Below are positions 7,773 through 16,687 of a stretch of 64,000 nucleotides of DNA, piece after piece. Made by a program: the position numbers and the translations under genes. The DNA is taken from the NCBI RefSeq assembly GCF_002778285.1, contig NZ_NESM01000003.1:1-64000 (forward strand), given 5' to 3'. This stretch comes from Limnohabitans sp. 15K (GTDB lineage Bacteria > Pseudomonadota > Gammaproteobacteria > Burkholderiales > Burkholderiaceae_C). The notes below the pieces were generated by a model. That model was not told the DNA's origin. It searched no databases and saw nothing but the letters and a program-made list of their open reading frames with translations. Position 1 is the first letter of the stretch, and every line of letters starts with the position of its first letter.

Positions 7773-8678
7773 ATGTTGACCTTCCAGCAAATCATTTTGA
7801 AATTGCAGCAGTACTGGGACGCCCAGGGCTGTGCCTTGCTTCAGCCTTACGACATGGAAGTCGGTGCGGGCACCAGCCACACCGCCACCTTTTTGCGCGC
7901 CATCGGCCCCGAGCCATGGAAAGCCGCTTACGTGCAGCCCAGCCGCCGCCCCAAAGACGGCCGTTACGGCGAAAACCCCAACCGTTTGCAGCACTACTAC
8001 CAGTTTCAGGTGGTCCTGAAGCCCGCACCCAGCAACATCCTGGAGCTGTACTTGGGCTCGCTCGAAGCCTTGGGTTTTGACCTGAAGAAAAACGACATCC
8101 GTTTTGTCGAAGACGACTGGGAAAACCCCACGCTGGGTGCTTGGGGTTTGGGCTGGGAAGTCTGGCTCAACGGCATGGAGGTCACGCAGTTCACCTACTT
8201 CCAGCAAGTGGGCGGCATCGACTGCAAGCCGATCACCGGTGAGATCACCTACGGCCTAGAGCGCTTGGCCATGTATTTGCAGGGCGTGGACAACGTCTAC
8301 AACCTGAAGTGGACCGACACCATGAGTTATGGCGACGTGTACCTGCAAAACGAACAAGAGCAGTCGGCCTACAACTTTGAGCACTCCGACGCGGACTTCC
8401 TGTTCACCGCCTTCAGTGCCCACGAAAAGCAGGCGCAAAACCTGATTGTTCAGCAGCTGGCATTGCCTGCCTACGAGCAAGTGCTCAAGGCCGCGCACAC
8501 CTTCAACCTGCTCGACGCCCGTGGTGCGATCAGCGTGACCGAGCGCGCCGCTTACATCGGCCGCATCCGTAATCTGGCTCGTAGCGTGGCCCAGAGCTAT
8601 TACGAAAGCCGCGAACGTCTGGACTTCCCGATGGCCCCGCGTGAATGGGTTGCTCAAATGCCCAAGAAATCCGCGTGA
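7773..8678 (+). CDS. glyQ: Glycyl-tRNA synthetase alpha subunit
   Basis: A 301-residue catalytic subunit of the bacterial alpha2beta2 glycyl-tRNA synthetase, which makes Gly-tRNA. The class-II signature blocks are clear: an N-terminal [42 protein letters not shown], the [25 protein letters not shown] block, and [17 protein letters not shown] text ([15 protein letters not shown]) as motif 3. Length and ends match the family. The ATG at 7773 follows directly on the leader hairpins. It is translated with glyS, whose start lies 11 bases on. Confidence 0.97.
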   Translation: MLTFQQIILKLQQYWDAQGCALLQPYDMEVGAGTSHTATFLRAIGPEPWKAAYVQPSRRPKDGRYGENPNRLQHYYQFQVVLKPAPSNILELYLGSLEALGFDLKKNDIRFVEDDWENPTLGAWGLGWEVWLNGMEVTQFTYFQQVGGIDCKPITGEITYGLERLAMYLQGVDNVYNLKWTDTMSYGDVYLQNEQEQSAYNFEHSDADFLFTAFSAHEKQAQNLIVQQLALPAYEQVLKAAHTFNLLDARGAISVTERAAYIGRIRNLARSVAQSYYESRERLDFPMAPREWVAQMPKKSA

Positions 8679-8689
8679 GGGAGAACGAC

Positions 8690-10879
8690 ATGACGACACA
8701 AAATTTGCTGGTAGAACTGTTTGTGGAAGAGCTGCCGCCCAAGGCGCTCAACAAGTTGGGTGCGGCCTTTTCGGGCGTGTTGGCCGAGCAACTCAAGGCG
8801 CAAGGCCTGGCCGCGGCCGATGCGGTGGTGACGGCGTTCGCCTCGCCCCGCCGCTTGGCCGCACATGTCAGCGGCGTGCTGGCGCAGGCTGCCGACAAGG
8901 CCGTGCAGCAAAAGCTGATGCCTGTGGCTGTGGGCTTGGATGCGGCGGGTAACGCCACACCCGCACTGCTCAAAAAACTGCAAGCTATGGGCGCAGACGT
9001 CAGCGATCCGGCTGCGGCCGTGGCCGCGCTCAAGCGCCAGCCTGACGGCAAAGCCGAAGCGCTGTTCTACGACAGTTTGGTCAAAGGCGCCTCATTGCAA
9101 GCTGGTCTGCAAAAGGCGCTGGAAGAAGCGCTGGCCAAGTTGCCGATTCCCAAAGTCATGCAGTATCAGCTGGAAACCGACTGTGAGTTGCCGGGCTGGA
9201 GCAGTGTGAATTTTGTGCGCCCTGCGCACAGCCTGATCGCCTTGCATGGTTCCACCGTGGTGCCGGTCAAGGCGCTCGGCCTGACGGCCGGCAACAACAC
9301 CCAAGGCCATCGCTTTGAGGCCAAGGTCTCGCCCGTGGTCTTGTCGCACGCCGACCAGTACGACGAAGTGCTCAAGCGCGACGGCTCGGTCATCGCCAGC
9401 TTTGCCGAACGCCGTGCAGAAATCGTGCGCCAGCTGAATGCCGCAGCGGCCAAGGTGGGCAGCGGTGCGCGCCCCATCGAAGACGACGCCTTGTTGGACG
9501 AAGTGACCGCGCTGGTCGAGCGTCCGAACGTGCTGACTTGCCAGTTTGAGACCGAGTTCTTGGGCGTGCCGCAAGAGTGCCTGATCCTCACGATGAAGGC
9601 CAACCAGAAATACTTTCCTTTGATCGATGCTTCGGGCAAGCTGACGAACCGCTTCTTGGTGGTGAGCAACATCACACCCGACGACGCGTCGTTTGTGATC
9701 GGCGGCAACGAGCGCGTGGTGCGCCCGCGCCTGGCCGATGCCAAATTCTTCTTTGACCAAGACCGCAAGAAAACGCTGGAATCGCGCGTCGAAGGGCTGT
9801 CCAAAGTGGTTTACCACAACAAACTGGGCACACAAGGTGAGCGCATGGCGCGGGTTTGCGCCATCGCCAAGGCCATTGGCCAACAAGTGGGCGGTGATGC
9901 GCTGGCGCAGCAAGCCGAGCAGGCTGCACGCCTGGCCAAGACCGATTTGCTGACCGACATGGTCGGAGAGTTCCCCGAGCTGCAAGGCATCATGGGTGGC
10001 TACTACGCCCGCCACGATGGCCTTTCCACCGAGGTGGCCGAAGCCATTGAAGACCACTACAAACCCCGCTTTGCGGGCGACGACTTGCCGCGCAACAACG
10101 TCGGCCTTGTGGTGGCGCTGGCCGACAAGCTCGAAACCCTGGTGGGCATGTTCGGCATTGGCAATGTGCCCACGGGCGACAAAGACCCGTTTGCGCTGCG
10201 TCGCCACGCTTTGGGCGTGATCCGCATGCTGTTTGAGAGATTGCCTGATCAAGATATTGATGCTTTGTTGCGCACAGCCTTTGGTAGTTTTGAGCATGCT
10301 GCACACTCAAAAGAGCTTGCCGACCGTGCAGTAGTTGCAGGCGCAGTGACAGCCTTTAATTTAGAAACTCCAGAGTTGGTCGCCAACTTCATCTATGACC
10401 GCTTGTCTGGCAGCCTGCGCGAGCAAGGTTTCAGCGCCCAGGAAGTGGACGCCGTCATGGCGATGCGCCCGACCCGTTTGGGCCAGGTGGGCCAATTCCT
10501 CTCGGCCGTGCGCGCATTTGCCGCTTTGCCCGAGAGCCCCGCTTTGGCTGCTGCCAACAAGCGCATCGGCAACATCTTGAAGAAAGCCGGCGAAGTCGAC
10601 GCCCATGTCAACACAGCGCTGCTGCAAGAAGATGCCGAGAAGAACCTTTACGCCGTCATGCAAAAACTGCTGCCGGAGTCCGAGGCGCAGTTCAAGGCGG
10701 GCGATTACACCGCCAGCTTGCAAACCCTGGCCGCGTTGCGCGCCCCGGTGGACGCCTTCTTTGACGACGTGATGGTCAACGCCGAAGCCATGGACCTGCG
10801 CCTGAACCGCCAAGGCTTGCTGAAAAGCCTGCATGTGGCCATGAACCGCGTGGCCGACTTGTCGCGTTTGGCGGCTTGA
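8690..10879 (+). CDS. glyS: Glycyl-tRNA synthetase beta subunit
   Basis: A 729-residue subunit that binds tRNA-Gly and assists GlyQ. It starts TQNLLVELFVEELPPKAL, the conserved N-terminus, and carries HRF (about 206) and VVVALADKLETLVGMFGIG in the HD-like region. The C-terminus holds a DALR-type anticodon-binding part. The ATG at 8690 has an AGGGAGAA site and lies 11 bases after glyQ, so the in-frame upstream start is rejected. About 10240-10385 is richer in A/T-ending codons than the rest of the gene, which could mark an exchanged segment. Confidence 0.96.
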   Translation: MTTQNLLVELFVEELPPKALNKLGAAFSGVLAEQLKAQGLAAADAVVTAFASPRRLAAHVSGVLAQAADKAVQQKLMPVAVGLDAAGNATPALLKKLQAMGADVSDPAAAVAALKRQPDGKAEALFYDSLVKGASLQAGLQKALEEALAKLPIPKVMQYQLETDCELPGWSSVNFVRPAHSLIALHGSTVVPVKALGLTAGNNTQGHRFEAKVSPVVLSHADQYDEVLKRDGSVIASFAERRAEIVRQLNAAAAKVGSGARPIEDDALLDEVTALVERPNVLTCQFETEFLGVPQECLILTMKANQKYFPLIDASGKLTNRFLVVSNITPDDASFVIGGNERVVRPRLADAKFFFDQDRKKTLESRVEGLSKVVYHNKLGTQGERMARVCAIAKAIGQQVGGDALAQQAEQAARLAKTDLLTDMVGEFPELQGIMGGYYARHDGLSTEVAEAIEDHYKPRFAGDDLPRNNVGLVVALADKLETLVGMFGIGNVPTGDKDPFALRRHALGVIRMLFERLPDQDIDALLRTAFGSFEHAAHSKELADRAVVAGAVTAFNLETPELVANFIYDRLSGSLREQGFSAQEVDAVMAMRPTRLGQVGQFLSAVRAFAALPESPALAAANKRIGNILKKAGEVDAHVNTALLQEDAEKNLYAVMQKLLPESEAQFKAGDYTASLQTLAALRAPVDAFFDDVMVNAEAMDLRLNRQGLLKSLHVAMNRVADLSRLAA

Positions 10880-10916
10880 CCCCTACAGCACCAAGCCCCA
10901 CTGACCACTGCCCCTT

Positions 10917-11501
10917 ATGAATGCCCACCTGAAACTCGTCATCCTGGACCGGGACGGCACGATCAATCGGGCCAGTGAGGAGTTCGTCAAGTCACCGGAG
11001 GAGTGGCACCCTTTGCCGGGTGCGCTGGAGGCGATCAGCCGTCTGAACCATGCCGGGTTCCACGTGGTGTTGGCCACCAACCAATCGGGTTTGGGCCGCG
11101 GATTGTTTGACATGGCCGCACTCAATGCGGTGCATGCGCACATGCTCAAGACATTGGCCGCTTTGGGGGGCAGAATTGATGCAATTTTTTACTGCCCGCA
11201 CGCGGCAGAAGAGGGCTGCAGTTGCCGCAAACCTGCGCCGGGTTTGTTGCATCAAATCGAAGAGCGTTATGGCCACAGCCTGAGTGGCGTGCCTTATGTG
11301 GGCGACAGCTTGCGCGACATGCTGGCTGCCCAGGCGGGCGGCTGCAGACCCCATTTGGTATTGTCCGGTCGGCATGCGATGGTGGATCCCACCCGTTTGC
11401 CACCAGAGTTTCCTGTGCAAACCCTTGTTCACGCTGATTTGGGCGCTTTTGTCGACCACTTGCTGGGTGAGACAGGTCCAGCTGAATCGCTTTCTCGATA
11501 A
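10917..11501 (+). CDS. gmhB: D-glycero-D-manno-heptose-1,7-bisphosphate 7-phosphatase
   Basis: A 194-residue HAD phosphatase of the histidinol-phosphatase/GmhB group, which acts in ADP-heptose synthesis for the LPS inner core. Motif I is ILDRDGTIN (about 9-17), motif II ATNQSG (about 54), and the zinc loop is CPHAAEEGCSCRKPAPG with the Cys-x-His-...-Cys-x-Cys arrangement typical of GmhB. VGDSLRDMLAAQAG is motif IV. It lies between glyS and plsC, a common Burkholderiales order that links protein synthesis and envelope genes. Confidence 0.9.
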   Translation: MNAHLKLVILDRDGTINRASEEFVKSPEEWHPLPGALEAISRLNHAGFHVVLATNQSGLGRGLFDMAALNAVHAHMLKTLAALGGRIDAIFYCPHAAEEGCSCRKPAPGLLHQIEERYGHSLSGVPYVGDSLRDMLAAQAGGCRPHLVLSGRHAMVDPTRLPPEFPVQTLVHADLGAFVDHLLGETGPAESLSR

Positions 11502-11525
11502 CCACCCACCAAGGCCCTACGCCGC

Positions 11526-12287
11526 ATGAATTTTCTTCGCTCACTTGCCCATGTGCTCTGGATGGCCATCACGGTGGTGCCTTGGGCGCTGTTTGTGGTG
11601 GTGGCCTCTTACCTTGTCAGCAGCACACGTCTGTATTGGATGTGTGTGGGTTGGCTGCGTTTGGCGGTGAACAGTGGCACTTGGATTTTGGGCATCGAAA
11701 ACCGCATTCAGGGCCTGGAAAACTTGCCCCAAGGCAGCAAGGACCCGGCGGTTTTGCTGGTCAAGCACCAGTCAACCTGGGAAACCTTTGTCATGCCGGT
11801 GATCATGCCGCACCCGCTGGCTTATGTGTTCAAAAAAGAGCTGCTCAGCGTGCCCTTTTTTGGTTGGGCCATGGGCCGCATGGACATGATCCACATTGAC
11901 CGCAAGCAGCGTTCACGGGCTTTTGCCAAGGTGGTGCAACAAGGCAGTCGCCTCATGCAAGAGGGCGTTTGGGTGATCATGTTCCCCGAGGGCACACGGA
12001 TTCCGCGTGGTCAAAAAGGCGAATACAAAAGCGGCGGGGCGCGTTTGGCCATCGCAGCAGGCGTGCCTGTTGTCCCGATCGCGGTGACTTCGGCGCGTTG
12101 CTGGCCAACCAAGGCTTTCATCAAAACGCCGGGTGTGGTGGACATTTCGATTGGTCGCGCGATCTCGAGTGAGGGCCGCAGCGCCGACGAGCTCATGCTC
12201 GAAGTGGAGACTTGGATTGAGTCGGAAATGCACCGACTCGATCCCGAGGCTTATCCCGAGGCCCAATCCGTCGTTGCCGGACATTGA
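11526..12287 (+). CDS. 1-acyl-sn-glycerol-3-phosphate acyltransferase (PlsC family)
   Basis: A 253-residue membrane-associated acyltransferase. An N-terminal hydrophobic segment (about 8-32) is followed by the catalytic block KHQSTWETF (His-x4-Glu), then the FPEGTRIPRGQKGEYKSGG block that binds the acceptor phosphate, and PVVPIAVTSAR. It probably makes phosphatidic acid from lysophosphatidic acid. The His-x4-Glu in place of His-x4-Asp is common in this subgroup. It starts 24 bases after gmhB in the same unit. Confidence 0.88.
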   Translation: MNFLRSLAHVLWMAITVVPWALFVVVASYLVSSTRLYWMCVGWLRLAVNSGTWILGIENRIQGLENLPQGSKDPAVLLVKHQSTWETFVMPVIMPHPLAYVFKKELLSVPFFGWAMGRMDMIHIDRKQRSRAFAKVVQQGSRLMQEGVWVIMFPEGTRIPRGQKGEYKSGGARLAIAAGVPVVPIAVTSARCWPTKAFIKTPGVVDISIGRAISSEGRSADELMLEVETWIESEMHRLDPEAYPEAQSVVAGH

Positions 12288-12305
12288 ACCCAAACGGGGC
12301 GAACC

Positions 12306-13229
12306 ATGCGCGCGCCTTTGCAGTTTGTGCTGGACTTTTTCACGGGGGGGGATCCGGTCACCCTAACCCCGAGCTTGCCATCGCCCTCAAGGCCTGCGCC
12401 CATGGGCGTCAAGTCAAACGCCCCGGCACCGGATAACGTCAAGCTTGGTGCCCGGCCATTTGTCGACAGTCATCCCTCTGTTGCTGGCTTCACCCACCCC
12501 GCCGCCAACCGCCACGCAGAAGTTCAGGGTGTCACGGTGTCTTTCCGTTTTGAGCGTTCGCGCCGCAAAAGCATCGGCTTCTTGGTGGGTGCCGATGGTT
12601 TGGTGGTGCGTGCGCCCAATTGGGTCACGCTGCGCGAGGTGGATGCCGCCGTGCAGGAAAAAGGCGCTTGGATTGTGGCCAAGTTGCAGCAGTTCAAAGA
12701 GCGGCAAACTGAACAATTTCAAAAAGCCATCGAGTGGCGGCATGGTGCCGAGGTGCCGTTTTTGGGCCGCACCTTGCAACTGTGTGTTTTGGAACGTGGT
12801 GTGGGGCGAGTCCACGGACAAGACCTGCCGCTTGACCAAGTCTTGCCCGTCACCGTTCCGCCCGGGGCTTCGGTGACGCAGGTGCGCGACGCTGCGCAGG
12901 TCTGGCTTAAAAAACAAGCCAAAGCCTTGTTTGAAGAGCGCTTGCACCACTTTGCACCGCTGCTGGGTGTGCGCTGGCAAAAGCTCAGTTTGTCGAGCGC
13001 CAGCACACGCTGGGGCAGTGCCCGCACCGATGGCCATATCCGCCTCAATTGGCGGCTCATTCACCTGCCCACCAGCCAGATTGACTATGTGGTGGTGCAC
13101 GAGTTGGCGCATCTGCGTGAGATGAACCACAGCCCCCGTTTTTGGGAAACCGTGGGCGAAGTCATGCCCGACTACGCACAACGCCGCAAAGCTTTGCGCC
13201 AAGCACCGGTCGATTTGAAAGAGGATTGA
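12306..13229 (+). CDS. M48-type metallopeptidase (YgjP/DUF45 family)
   Basis: 307 residues. The first 75 are low-complexity and Pro-rich with no recognisable domain. The rest is the YgjP/SprT-like DUF45 domain: VSFRFERSRRKSIGFLVGADGLVVRAP at its start, then the zinc site VVHELAHLREMNHSPRFW (HExxH variant HELAH plus a distal His) near 260. Such proteins are predicted soluble zinc peptidases of unknown substrate. It follows plsC by 18 bases and ends the run, convergent with an MBL gene. Confidence 0.82.
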   Translation: MRAPLQFVLDFFTGGDPVTLTPSLPSPSRPAPMGVKSNAPAPDNVKLGARPFVDSHPSVAGFTHPAANRHAEVQGVTVSFRFERSRRKSIGFLVGADGLVVRAPNWVTLREVDAAVQEKGAWIVAKLQQFKERQTEQFQKAIEWRHGAEVPFLGRTLQLCVLERGVGRVHGQDLPLDQVLPVTVPPGASVTQVRDAAQVWLKKQAKALFEERLHHFAPLLGVRWQKLSLSSASTRWGSARTDGHIRLNWRLIHLPTSQIDYVVVHELAHLREMNHSPRFWETVGEVMPDYAQRRKALRQAPVDLKED

Positions 13230-13250
13230 GGCCGGTGTGAAGGCCGCAAG

Positions 13251-14366
13251 CTACAAGATGGTTTTGAATCTCACAACACCATCGCTCCCGCGGTCTCGGC
13301 GCATCTGACCGGACAACCACAGCAGGTTCAAGTGCGCCACGGCTTCGCCTAAGGCAAAGGTGGTCTGGTGCACATCGAGGGTGCGCTTGAACAGCACAGG
13401 CAAGAGTTCGTAAGCGCAGCAAGCTTGATCTTGGCAGGCCTGCAGCAACTCGGCCAAGCGCTCGGCGTGGTGCGTTTGAAGTTGCGCAATGCGCAAGGCG
13501 GCACCTTGAAACGGCCGCCCATGCGAGGGCAGTATCAAGGTCGCATCCGACAGATGGGCCATTTTGTTCAGCGAGTCGAGGAAGCACTGCAGCGGGTTGC
13601 CATCGGGCTCCATGGCATAGACACTGACGTTGGTGGAAATGGAGGGCAGCAACATGTCGCCGCTGATCAGCAACTGCTGCTTTGCATCGAGCAAAGCCAT
13701 GTGCTCGGGCGAATGGCCATAGCCGCTGATGCACTCCCAAGTGCGATCGCCGATGCGCACCTGTGTGCCCGCCATCAAGCGCACATAAGCGCCAGGAATT
13801 TGGGGCACCATTCCGGGGTAGTAACCCATGCGTGCTCGGATGACCTCGAGTTCCTCAGCCTTGTTCCAGCCATGGGACTCAAAAAATGCCACCGTGGGCG
13901 CCCCGCCAAAGTTGGACAGCCCGCTGGATGCCAACAGGGCCGATTGGTACTCGCTGGTGCTCATCCAGAGTGGGGCTTGCCACCGTTCACAAATCCAATG
14001 CGCCAAGCCCATGTGATCCGGGTGCATGTGGGTGACCAGCACACGCAAGACGGGCAGGCCTTGCAGCATTTGCTGTTCCACTTGCAGCCAAGCTTCTCGG
14101 GTGGCCGGGTTGTCGATGCCGCAGTCCACCACCGTCCAGCCTTCTTGCTGAACACCCCCTTGCGTGGGATGGGGCATGCGGTCGCGCAGCAGCCACAGGT
14201 TGATGTGGTTGAGCGCAAAGGGCAAACCCATGCGCAACCAAAAAATGCCGGGTGCGACTTCGGTGGCTGAGCCCAGCTCGGGCAAGTGTTCGCCCAAAGG
14301 GTAGTGCAGCGAAGGGCGCGAGGCATCCGCATCGGGCGTGGCCATGGCGTTGGACGAGGTGGTCAT
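13251..14366 (-). CDS. MBL-fold metallo-hydrolase, LiuR-box associated
   Basis: About 371 residues. The MBL zinc motif THMHPDHMGLAHW comes at about 105-117, with later ligands in SGYGHSPEHMALL and ILPSHGRPF; the C-terminal part is all-helical, as in glyoxalase-II-like enzymes of the LACTB2 group. Starts at 14366, 14345 and 14390 are in frame and none has a clear ribosome site; 14366 is chosen as a compromise. It is divergent from the MerR regulator and one LiuR-type operator (14399-14420) lies just upstream, so it may belong to the same regulon and hydrolyse an acyl-CoA or lactone. The substrate is unknown. Confidence 0.82.
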   Translation of the reverse strand: MTTSSNAMATPDADASRPSLHYPLGEHLPELGSATEVAPGIFWLRMGLPFALNHINLWLLRDRMPHPTQGGVQQEGWTVVDCGIDNPATREAWLQVEQQMLQGLPVLRVLVTHMHPDHMGLAHWICERWQAPLWMSTSEYQSALLASSGLSNFGGAPTVAFFESHGWNKAEELEVIRARMGYYPGMVPQIPGAYVRLMAGTQVRIGDRTWECISGYGHSPEHMALLDAKQQLLISGDMLLPSISTNVSVYAMEPDGNPLQCFLDSLNKMAHLSDATLILPSHGRPFQGAALRIAQLQTHHAERLAELLQACQDQACCAYELLPVLFKRTLDVHQTTFALGEAVAHLNLLWLSGQMRRDRGSDGVVRFKTIL

Positions 14367-14398
14367 GCAGCGTGTGGATTGGGTTAGCATTCGGTGGA

Positions 14399-14420
14399 TT
14401 GACGTTGACGTTAACGTCAA
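14399..14420. promoter_or_regulatory. LiuR-type operator 1
   Basis: A 22-bp site begins TTGACG, repeats TTGACG and ends TTAACGTCAA, so it is an imperfect palindrome. It recurs with one base changed at 14941-14962. Taking the first TTGACG as -35, GACAAT at 14425-14430 is a -10 at a stretched spacing of 20 bp. This is the hallmark of promoters that MerR-family proteins untwist. Confidence 0.8.
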
Positions 14421-14494
14421 ACACGACAATGAATTTTAGGGGGCGGCTTTTGGTGGGCCTGTCTCCCTTGCGCAAGCTGTTGAGGACCCACGCC

Positions 14495-14899
14495 ATGGCG
14501 AACATGTACACGATCAGCGATTTGGCCCAGGAATTTGACCTGACCACCCGCGCCATCCGTTTTTACGAAGACATGGGTTTGCTCGAGCCCGAGCGCTCTG
14601 GCCCGGGTGGACGCAACCGCGTGTACTCGGCGCGCGACCGGACCCGTTTGAAACTTACCTTGCGCGCCAAGCGCCTGGGCTTGTCCCTCAACGAAGCCAA
14701 GGGGCTGATCGACATGTACGACAGCCCACGCGACACGGTGCCGCAGCTCAAAAAGTTTTTGGTGGTGCTGGCCGAACATCGCCAGCAACTGGAGTCGCAG
14801 CTGGCCGACTTGGAGGCGACGCTGGACGAGGTCAAAACCCACGAAAAAGAGACCCGCAGTTTGCTGAGCAAGGCCTCTAAAGCGGGCAGTTTGGCCTGA
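14495..14899 (+). CDS. liuR: MerR-family transcriptional regulator of leucine/isovalerate catabolism (LiuR)
   Basis: 134 residues: a MerR winged helix at the N-terminus (YTISDLAQEFDLTTRAIRFYEDMGLLEPERSGPGGRNRVY), then a dimerisation coiled coil rich in Leu/Glu/Lys. It lacks the Cys sites of metal sensors, which fits acyl-CoA-responsive LiuR proteins. The ATG at 14495 has GAGGA upstream. An open frame that starts earlier would put the operator inside the gene and is rejected. It probably controls itself, the divergent MBL gene and the catabolic operon through the two 22-bp boxes. Confidence 0.88.
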   Translation: MANMYTISDLAQEFDLTTRAIRFYEDMGLLEPERSGPGGRNRVYSARDRTRLKLTLRAKRLGLSLNEAKGLIDMYDSPRDTVPQLKKFLVVLAEHRQQLESQLADLEATLDEVKTHEKETRSLLSKASKAGSLA

Positions 14900-14940
14900 T
14901 TTGAACGATCAGCGTCGCCGCCTGCGTTCGTTTTTTATGA

Positions 14941-14962
14941 TTGACGTTGACGTAAACGTCAA
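14941..14962. promoter_or_regulatory. LiuR-type operator 2
   Basis: This is the second copy of the 22-bp palindrome (TTGACG at its left end, AAACGTCAA at its right), differing from operator 1 at one position. It lies 37 bases before the thioesterase start and heads the catabolic operon. TTGACG at 14941 with TAAAGT at 14964-14969 gives a possible promoter at 17 bp. Confidence 0.8.
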
Positions 14963-14998
14963 TTAAAGTCTGGACCTGATTTCAACTCAGGATTTGAT

Positions 14999-15433
14999 GT
15001 GACCACCGCCCATTCTCCGCACGATCGCGTCGCCCAGAGCATGGCCCGACAGGGCATGATGAACCATTTGGGCGTGCGCTTGCTGTCAGCCACCGAAGGT
15101 CAGGTGGAACTCGCTTTGCCCTACAGCGACAAAGCCACCCAGCAGCAAGGCGGTTTCCATGGCGGTGCGATTGGCGCGCTGGCCGACATCGCGGGCGGGT
15201 ATGCCGCCCTCACGGTGGCGCCCGAGGGCATGGAGGTGGTGACGGTGGAATACAAAATCAATTTCCTCAACAGCTTTCAAGGCGGCGAAATTCGCGCCAC
15301 GGGCCAAGTGGTTAAGGCCGGTCGCCGCGTGATCGTGACTTCGGCAGAGGTGGTGCACATCGACGCCCATGGCAAGACATCGCCTTGTGCCGTGATGCAG
15401 CAAACCTTGATGCCCGTGCCCAAAACCTATTAA
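14999..15433 (+). CDS. PaaI-family hotdog thioesterase
   Basis: 144 residues with a single hotdog domain. [21 protein letters not shown] carries the His-Gly-Gly and catalytic Asp of the PaaI/YigI-type thioesterases, and [11 protein letters not shown] follows. It probably releases CoA from stalled acyl-CoA intermediates. GTG at 14999 is the start: it has AGGA six bases before it and the overlapping ATG at 14997 runs straight into a stop. It is the first gene after operator 2. Confidence 0.85.
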   Translation: MTTAHSPHDRVAQSMARQGMMNHLGVRLLSATEGQVELALPYSDKATQQQGGFHGGAIGALADIAGGYAALTVAPEGMEVVTVEYKINFLNSFQGGEIRATGQVVKAGRRVIVTSAEVVHIDAHGKTSPCAVMQQTLMPVPKTY

Positions 15434-15459
15434 GCAGACCCAACTCCACAGAGACCACC

Positions 15460-16641
15460 ATGAACAATTTGCCAGGCCTGAACTTCCAACTCGGTGAAGA
15501 GATTGACGCCCTGCGAGACGCCGTGCGCGACTTTGCCCAAGCCGAAATCGCCCCCCGCGCGGCCGAGATCGATCGCAACGACCAGTTCCCGATGGACCTG
15601 TGGCGCAAGATGGGTGACTTGGGCGTGTTGGGCATCACCGTGGGCGAGGAATACGGTGGCGCGAACATGGGCTATTTGGCCCACATGATCGCCATGGAAG
15701 AAATTTCCCGTGCCAGCGCGTCGGTGGGTCTGAGTTATGGCGCGCATTCCAATTTGTGCGTAAACCAGATCAAACGCAACGGCACGCCCGAGCAGCGCGC
15801 CAAATACCTGCCCAAGCTGATCAGTGGCGAACACGTCGGCGCTTTGGCCATGTCCGAACCTGGCGCAGGCTCGGACGTGTTGAGCATGAAGCTCAAAGCC
15901 GAAGACAAAGGTGGCTACTACCTGCTCAACGGCAACAAGATGTGGATCACCAACGGGCCCGATGCCGACACCCTGGTGGTCTATGCCAAGAGCGAGCCAG
16001 AGCTTGGCGCGCGCGGCGTCACGGCCTTTTTGATCGAAAAGGGCATGAAGGGTTTCAGCATCGCGCAAAAACTCGACAAGCTGGGCATGCGCGGCAGCCA
16101 CACGGGCGAGCTGGTCTTCCACAACGTTGAAGTGCCGGCCGAGAATATTCTGGGCGGCCTGAACAACGGTGCCAAAGTCCTCATGAGTGGCCTCGACTAC
16201 GAGCGTGCCGTGCTCACCGGTGGTCCGCTGGGCATCATGCAAGCTGTCATGGACAACGTGATCCCTTACATCCATGACCGCAAGCAGTTCGGTCAAAGCA
16301 TTGGCGAGTTCCAACTCATCCAGGGGAAAGTGGCCGACATGTACACCGTGCTGCAAGCCGGTCGCAGTTTCGCTTACACCGTGGCCAAGAACCTCGATTT
16401 GTTGGGCGCAGAGCATGTGCGCCAAGTACGCAAAGACTGCGCCAGCGTGATTTTGTGGACCGCCGAAAAAGCCACCTGGATGGCTGGCGAGGGCGTCCAG
16501 ATTTTTGGCGGCAACGGCTACATCAACGACTACCCGCTGGGCCGCCTGTGGCGCGACGCCAAGTTGTACGAGATTGGCGCGGGTACCAGCGAGATCCGCC
16601 GCATGTTGATCGGCCGCGAATTGTTTGCAGAGACCTGCTGA
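15460..16641 (+). CDS. liuA: Isovaleryl-CoA dehydrogenase
   Basis: A 393-residue FAD acyl-CoA dehydrogenase that oxidises isovaleryl-CoA to 3-methylcrotonyl-Co[11 protein letters not shown] (131-140) and the C-terminal [29 protein letters not shown] block are typical. The catalytic Glu248 lies in [16 protein letters not shown], the position peculiar to isovaleryl-CoA dehydrogenases, which makes the substrate call firm. The ATG at 15460 lies 26 bases after the thioesterase gene. It opens the liu pathway in this operon. Confidence 0.95.
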   Translation: MNNLPGLNFQLGEEIDALRDAVRDFAQAEIAPRAAEIDRNDQFPMDLWRKMGDLGVLGITVGEEYGGANMGYLAHMIAMEEISRASASVGLSYGAHSNLCVNQIKRNGTPEQRAKYLPKLISGEHVGALAMSEPGAGSDVLSMKLKAEDKGGYYLLNGNKMWITNGPDADTLVVYAKSEPELGARGVTAFLIEKGMKGFSIAQKLDKLGMRGSHTGELVFHNVEVPAENILGGLNNGAKVLMSGLDYERAVLTGGPLGIMQAVMDNVIPYIHDRKQFGQSIGEFQLIQGKVADMYTVLQAGRSFAYTVAKNLDLLGAEHVRQVRKDCASVILWTAEKATWMAGEGVQIFGGNGYINDYPLGRLWRDAKLYEIGAGTSEIRRMLIGRELFAETC

Positions 16642-16687
16642 AGCGCTTTGTCAAAAAACAGTACGACTGCACTGCGACAATCACCGC

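Noticed and set aside
14252..14494. A longer N-terminus for LiuR
   Set aside because: The frame is open but would place the first operator and its promoter inside the gene; the conserved MerR domain begins at 14495.
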